DNA of 64,000 nt from Gymnorhina tibicen (Eukaryota; Chordata; Aves; Passeriformes; Artamidae): contig VXAZ01009309.1 in NCBI GenBank assembly GCA_013399875.1, forward strand, positions 1,718,386-1,782,385. The letters run 5' to 3'. Shown in pieces: positions 59,301 through 64,000 of the stretch. Position numbers and translations under genes: made by a program. Below the pieces are notes generated by a model, which worked only from the letters and a program-made list of their open reading frames with translations, ran no database searches and was not told the origin of the DNA. Numbering within the stretch: the first letter of the stretch is position 1; the number at the start of each line of letters is the position of its first letter.

Positions 59301-62300
59301 AGGATGCTATTTTAGTGCAGGTAGTCCAAGGGAAGGGGGATGGCAATCCGGAGGCGGAGGCAGCCAGAGCAGGCTGGGAGCCACGCTGAGTGCAGGGATG
59401 GAGAGGGAATGTGGGTGCTCCTGAGGCCCAGGGCAGGCAGGGGAGGTTCAGATGAAGAGGCAGAGAAGTGCCCGCATGTTCAACCTGGTAACCAAGTCCA
59501 CCCAGCCCTGGTTCCCAATAGGGCCAGGTGTGACCTGCTGGGGTTCTCCATCTCCAGCACTGTGCTGCTCTGCAGCCTCCTCCTGAAAGCCCCGGTGACT
59601 TCGGGGTGCGGGGGAGAGGATTCTCAGCATGTCCTTCCAGGGTGGGTACCTATCCAAAGGAGAAGGAGCAATCTAGTTTGCTGTTGAGAATCTGGAGAAG
59701 CTACATCTGCATGACTAACACGTGCTCTGTGTAAATGCTGCAGGGAGGGAACATCTCCTGGCTTCCAGACTTGCTATCACACCCCATATTCATCTCGGAG
59801 GTGCTGTCCTCCAGCTCTGTGTCTTGCCGTTTCTCCTAGCTACCTACTAGGGAAATTAGCATTTCCTTTGCATATCCACAGCAGAGTCAGGAAGCTGGAC
59901 TTGGCACCTTTATCTTTGAGCAAGCAGAATCCAAGCTAGAACGAAGACTTGATCTCCATTTGCATTCAGAACCAGCGCTTGATTACAAACTAGACCAGAA
60001 TGACAATGGGGGGATGCTGAGTGTGCTGCTGTGTGCAGACCAGGCTTCAGGACTCCTTTGCTAGGTGCAATCCATCTTCGTTCTCCTGCAGGGCAAGGAG
60101 CTCTTTGTGAGCTCGAGCCCTGGGTGTGCAGCTGGACCTTTCTACACCTCAGTGCCAGCAACTCCCATGAAACAGCCTTGCTATGTACTGGTTTGAGACA
60201 CTCAGGGACCGAAATAATCTGCTTTACTGCCAGGCAAGGAGACTTTTTCTATGGTAGCTGTTAATACTATCGATCTCCAGTAGTTCCACTTGAGAAAACA
60301 TTTCTCACAGAAAACCCAGTGACTTACAGTCGACCTCCAGGCGCTGCACTGAAAGAATGTGTTTGCATCTGTGAGCAGCAACAGCGCAGCAATTCCAGCC
60401 AGGAACAGGCCATTGAGCTTGAAGGGGGTCAGTCACCACAGGGCCACAGGGACTGTGTGGGTAAGGCCTGTTAGTAAAGACTTGGCGTGCAGTACTGAAA
60501 GATCCTGCTTCCTTAGGAAAATCAGCAGCCAGGCCCAATGCTCAGATGCAACTGTTAAGAGGGATTTTCTAAAGCACACAATTCCTAATTCCCGCTGACA
60601 TCAGAGTCTTACTGACATCAGAATCTTGGTTATCCTTGGTTGTCCTGAACAACATGCAGGGCACAAATGTCTTTTGCAATCTGCCCACAAGCTCTTGTAT
60701 CAAGTGCATTCCTGGAATACAGCAGAAGTGAAGACAGGAGGGAGCTCACCCCTCTCCTGCCAGGCTGCCCTAAGTATCTCCCAGATGTGCAGCCCTGAGC
60801 AGAGCCAGGCACAGCACAGCTCCACACGCCGCTTCTCTCCAAGTGGCTCTTGCTTAGAAATTACTGAGTGCTAATAAAACTGCAGTTCCAAATTTAAAGG
60901 AAAGTCTTCTGGGTTCTACTCAAATTGTCCATGAAACTTCACTCAAATTTGGAAACAAGACTGCTACTGTAAGAGAAAGAAAATTCAAGTCTAATTGTGT
61001 CATTTCCAAAACTCCAGAATATTAAGCAGTTCAAGGACTCTATTAGCCTCAGGGGAGCTACTGACATTAGTGAATCACGATGAGAGAAAAGCCTGGGTTT
61101 AGATATGGAAATTATGGAAAAAGAGGGTTTTATGCTCTCAGTATTTATTGTCACTGAGGTCTTGTCACCAAAACTGTACCAGAACTTCACAGGCCCCTCT
61201 CTCTCCCCAGCGCTGTTCCCTGTGTCCCCGGGCCTGCAGTGGTGTCAGCAGCGAGGTGTGAAGCTGTGGACATCAGTGCACCCTGGACTGCTCACACACA
61301 GGTCAGTGATTAACCCCAAACCGTGTTCCCTGCCCCAGCTCACAGCTCCTGCCACCAGCTGGGATGCAAGGAGGCGAGACCAGCAGGAGACCAGCACTGC
61401 CCTGGGGGGAACAACGTGAAAATAGGAAAATGTGCCTGGGATGGAAGTTTACGCCCTGTAATCATTAACAGCAGGACAGAGCAGGTCCATGGTGGTGTGG
61501 GATCACTGAACCTTTAGAGCTCCGTGAGCTGTGTGTGGCTCTGCAGTGGGTAAAGGACACTCCACGGGTAGCAGGTGGCATTTGGGCCTGAAGGGTACCC
61601 GTGTGCCTTACACTCTCCTGCAGCAGCTGTGACTGCCTCATCCTCCACCACGCTGCACCTGGTCTGAACACGTCCCTCCGCTCTTCTTCATCTGACAAAA
61701 AGAATTTGATTTTTAGGAAGAAAACCCTGGAGCTCAGAGGGTTTGGTGGGATTCCAGGGAGTACATCGGACCTGGCTGTGCAGGGAACAGGGCGATTCAG
61801 GGCCCTGCCCTGGGACGCTCCCTGCAGTGCACAGGGCCACATCCTGCCCTCCAGCAGATCTACCCAGGCAGGATCTCTGCAGCAGCACTGACAGAAGGAT
61901 GGAGGAAGTGACTCAGGTGTCCTGAAAGCTGTCAGGCGGCTGCCAATTAGTCCAAATAACCCATCTGGTCCAGGGAAAGGACATTTAAAGAATGTCTAAT
62001 CACTGCTGCAGGAAAGAAAGAAAACCATTCCATAATGCCTTAAAAAAATCCCTGCTCCCTCATCAAAGCATCCTTCCTTCAAGGGACCCATTCAAGACTT
62101 TTGTGCTGTGGATTTTTCACACTGTTATTTGGTCAAAACATGAAGTAGCTTGTCAAAGTACTACGTAAAGTAACATGGATTCTGTTTGCCTTCAGGCCTC
62201 ATTTAGTACAGAGCAAAAGCAGATTGAAGAAAGCAAGCGTAGAACCAAGCTATTGTTAGCAAATCTTATTTTACTGGGCTGAATTTGGCTTTGTGGTCAC

Positions 62301-62719
62301 AGTCCCTCAGGGTCCCTCTCCTCAGAACACTGGTCAGTAAAATACAAAGGGACCTCGCATGTGACAAAGTCAGGACAACATCTGCAGGGGCACCCACTGT
62401 TGTGCACTGGGTCCGGCCTTCCTCCTGTGTCCAGAACAGACTCAACCTCAGAACCAGAAAGGCTCAGTCAAAGCATGAGGTTACACTGTAGCCACAGGCT
62501 GATTTATTTTTTTAGATTTTTCTCTGCAGGGAGAGAGACGCATGGGACAGATTTTAAGTGTTTGTATCTTCACGGGCTGTTCTGTTTTGTTCCTGAAACA
62601 CATCGCCCTGCTCCGGTGGAACTCCGCTTGTATTAGCTGCACAAGGAGGGTCTCTGCCCTGCCCCATGGGCAGCCCCAGCTCTGTGCCCCTGCAGCTGTC
62701 ACTCAGATTTAGGCAGCTC

Positions 62720-63130
62720 CTCGTTACCAAGCCAATCCGATGTGCTCTCTACACTCTGGTTACCTTCTCAATTACATTTTTTCAGGCACCAACAAAGAAG
62801 CAGCTTTGAGTCTTGGCTGAGTGTTCTTCACCAGAATGTAATTTGAAAGCCATTATATTTCATCTCTGTAATACTCTACAACCAGTAACATAATTGGTGA
62901 AAAAGCCTCTTTATTTCAAACTAGATAAAAGCTTTGAAGAGATCTCATACAGTGATATTTTAGCTAGCGAAATTAAATGCTTCAGTAATATAATGATAAT
63001 ACTGTTAAAGCCACTTTATTTTACAATTAAAAGGTACCTGCTTCATTGCCAAGATTCAGCATCAGACAAAAAGCTCTGTCTTGTTCTATTTAGCACTAAC
63101 ATTTTAATTTAGCTTTTATCCATTTAAAGG
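62720..63130. promoter_or_regulatory. Candidate regulatory block E
   Basis: AT-rich, high-complexity block with CAATTACATTTTTTCAGG, AACATAATTGGTGAAAAAGC and AAATTAAATGCTTCAG words and no simple repeats. No coding exon recognised. Candidate conserved non-coding DNA. Confidence 0.28.
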
Positions 63131-64000
63131 CTGCTTTTATTAGCCTTCAACTGAACTCCAATCCACCATGACTCTTATGCAAAACAGAATGAATGTGCCT
63201 GACTGGTTCCACCCCCTCGCTGGAGAAGCCATGGAGTTCTGAGGAAGGCACTAAAGGTCGCCGTTGCCTGGAGATGACACATTTCACTGACTGATCCCTC
63301 CACCCATCTGTTATCAATCCTGCACCGCGCACTCTGAACGGGATGGAAGAACTGAAGCATCTCTAGTCACCGGCCACTCCTCAAAAACTGGGTCAAAGCA
63401 CGTGGCTACTGAAAAAGCCCTAAGCTGCCTTCTGGCACAGTGGCCCGTATTCACAGCTTGACCAGTCCCCGCTCGTTTCAGCTCAGAGGTTAAGTGACAG
63501 AAGGTAACTAATTATTCTGTGGCAAGAACTCCAGAGGTGATTTAGGGTTGGAGATGAGCAGGGTGGAAACCTGCAGGAGTTTCTAAGTCAGTGGGGCAGC
63601 TCTACGGCACAGTGAGACCCCCCCAAGCAGTGAGCAGAAGGTTGGATTCTTGTGTAATCTCAGAGGTGTTTTTTCCTCTCCTCCCACTCAAGACGTACAA
63701 GCAGAGCATAGTCAGTTCTCCACCAGTCACACAATGCTGCCTGGAAACACTGTTCATGATGCCACGGCAGAAACAGCTCATTAGGAGCTTCTTCTCTTTG
63801 TTTTAAGACAATACCAACAGCAGAAAATGGGTAAAACAACCTTGGGTTTGTCTGAGCCATGGCAGACTCAATTCTTCTAGAAAGCCAGCTTCCACATTTT
63901 GCATTACATCTTTTGTAAAGCTAGGAAAGCAGCTGTGCATGGAGCACACCAGAGCCTGTCAAGGTGACCAGACAACACGGGGAGAGAGGCCTAAAGAGCT

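Larger units (their letters stand above)
52450..64000. other. Probable large 5' intron of the NOS1AP-like gene
   Basis: I searched the - strand for the two exons that should precede YEFKAKN (encoding the PTB start with a YVGSLDVPRP-type motif) and did not find them. No other gene is recognised. It contains candidate regulatory blocks at about 55230-55660 and 62720-63130 and a TTCCC microsatellite at 56218-56330. NOS1AP is known for a very long second intron, which fits. Confidence 0.55.

Noticed and set aside
52450..64000. Search for the first two NOS1AP-like exons
   Set aside because: No - strand segment encoding the PTB start with plausible splice sites was found; they are presumed to be beyond 64 kb.

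Overview
The window is vertebrate nuclear DNA, almost certainly from a bird. The genes are split into short GT-AG exons. Two CR1-type LINE fragments are present, one ending in the typical avian CR1 3' tail, and the exons sit in GC-rich blocks with AT-rich islands between them. The gene order LHX6 - MORN5 - NDUFA8 matches the segment that is human 9q33 (chicken chromosome 17 by recall). It is a draft assembly, with a 237-base N gap at 28330-28566 and a single N at 56248.

Layout. (1) 1-14.7 kb: the 3' two thirds of LHX6 on the + strand. Six coding exons cover the second LIM domain, the homeodomain and the C-terminus, followed by a long 3' UTR. The LIM1 and upstream exons lie left of the window. 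(2) 15.3-28.25 kb: MORN5 on the - strand, convergent with LHX6. Four coding exons are visible, with an 11 kb last intron; the first coding exon is missing and most likely lies in the N gap. (3) 28.65-31.1 kb: NDUFA8 on the + strand, complete (4 exons, 172 aa), head to head with MORN5 across a CpG-rich region interrupted by the gap. (4) 31.1-44.6 kb: no gene recognised; it contains several AT-rich, homeodomain-motif-rich blocks that look like conserved regulatory DNA. (5) 44.6-52.45 kb: nine coding exons on the - strand of a NOS1AP (CAPON)-like adaptor gene, with a phase-consistent 580-residue reading frame. It has the PTB domain and the glutamine-rich/coiled-coil region of NOS1AP but an unrelated C-terminal half without the nNOS PDZ ligand. 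(6) 52.45-64 kb: probably the large upstream intron of that gene; its first exons are not seen here.

The genes do not form a functional pathway. LHX6 is a LIM-homeodomain developmental regulator, MORN5 a small MORN-repeat protein, NDUFA8 a complex I subunit and the NOS1AP-like gene a PTB adaptor. Non-coding blocks around LHX6 and in the two gene-poor stretches are candidate enhancers for LHX6 or neighbouring developmental genes.

The most interesting point is the NOS1AP-like gene. By recall, no such gene lies at this place in human 9q33, whereas NOS1AP itself lies at 1q23, the 2R paralogon partner of 9q33 (PBX1/PBX3, LMX1A/LMX1B, OLFML2B/OLFML2A, RXRG/RXRA). This makes it a candidate NOS1AP ohnolog kept in birds and lost from, or unrecognised in, mammals. 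A second point is a Gln-Ala to Phe-Pro change in helix 1 of the LHX6 homeodomain.
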